Source: Nitrospirota bacterium (lineage in GTDB: Bacteria > Nitrospirota > Nitrospiria > JACQBZ01). Taken from it: a stretch of 13,231 nt of DNA. Positions 13,198 to 13,231 of the stretch are shown here, piece after piece; positions within the stretch are counted from its first letter, which is position 1; every line of letters begins with the position of its first letter. The stretch lies in contig JACQHO010000093.1 of the NCBI GenBank assembly GCA_016198945.1, positions 1 through 13,231 of the forward strand, written 5' to 3'. Under the pieces are notes generated by a model, which did no database searches, was not told the DNA's origin, and saw only the letters and a program-made list of their open reading frames with translations. Both the position numbers and the translations under genes were made by a program.

Positions 13198-13231
13198 GAC
13201 TCAGTTGCCCCTTCGGGTATTCTTCCCGCGC

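Noticed and set aside
13198..13231. C-terminus of an upstream gene such as rpiB
   Set aside because: All three frames are open for most of these 34 nt and none gives a recognisable ending, so no call is possible.

Overview
The window is a piece of a GC-rich bacterial chromosome carrying housekeeping genes, signalling genes and two short palindromic elements. The didermic envelope genes (TonB-dependent receptor, periplasmic parvulin, Spy/CpxP-like protein), the glyA-nrdR pair, the style of the signalling proteins and the short terminal-inverted-repeat element ending in AGCAACCTG suggest an uncultured Nitrospirota-like organism. That placement is an inference; no rRNA or other firm marker is present. 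No tRNA, rRNA, CRISPR array or transposase was seen. Nearly all genes lie on the minus strand, so transcription runs mostly from high to low coordinates; the one exception is the parvulin gene.

Right part (13197 to 8283, minus): serine hydroxymethyltransferase (glyA), the ribonucleotide reductase repressor nrdR, a two-component pair, then a Spy/CpxP-like exported protein and a DEDDy exonuclease. The sensor kinase of the pair has no membrane segment. It carries an N-terminal Rossmann-type nucleotide-binding domain fused to a HisKA_3 kinase core, and its gene overlaps the NarL-type regulator gene by 32 nt. A ~124-bp inverted-repeat element abuts the regulator's stop codon, and a good extended -10 promoter restarts transcription for the Spy-like and exonuclease genes.

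Middle part: a plus-strand periplasmic peptidyl-prolyl isomerase (7506-8300) meets the exonuclease gene tail to tail with an 18-nt overlap. It is divergent from priA (7124-4866, minus). Between the two divergent start sites lies a ~220-bp imperfect palindrome. The PriA protein keeps its eight zinc-binding cysteines and C-terminal domain, but the helicase motifs (Walker A, Walker B, V, VI) are all degenerate, so it is predicted to lack helicase activity.

Left part (4803 to 1, minus): a strong sigma70-type promoter, a possible 70-residue small gene coupled by ATGA to a REC-GGDEF-EAL cyclic-di-GMP protein, a second strong promoter, an NtrC-family sigma54 activator, and 13 nt later the first 420 codons of a BtuB-like TonB-dependent outer-membrane receptor that runs off the left edge. 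The activator and receptor are probably co-transcribed.

Most interesting items: the helicase-dead PriA, the Rossmann-domain histidine kinase, and the palindromic element whose two arms read as the same cysteine-rich peptide on opposite strands. All functional statements rest on reading motifs by eye; no database search was done.
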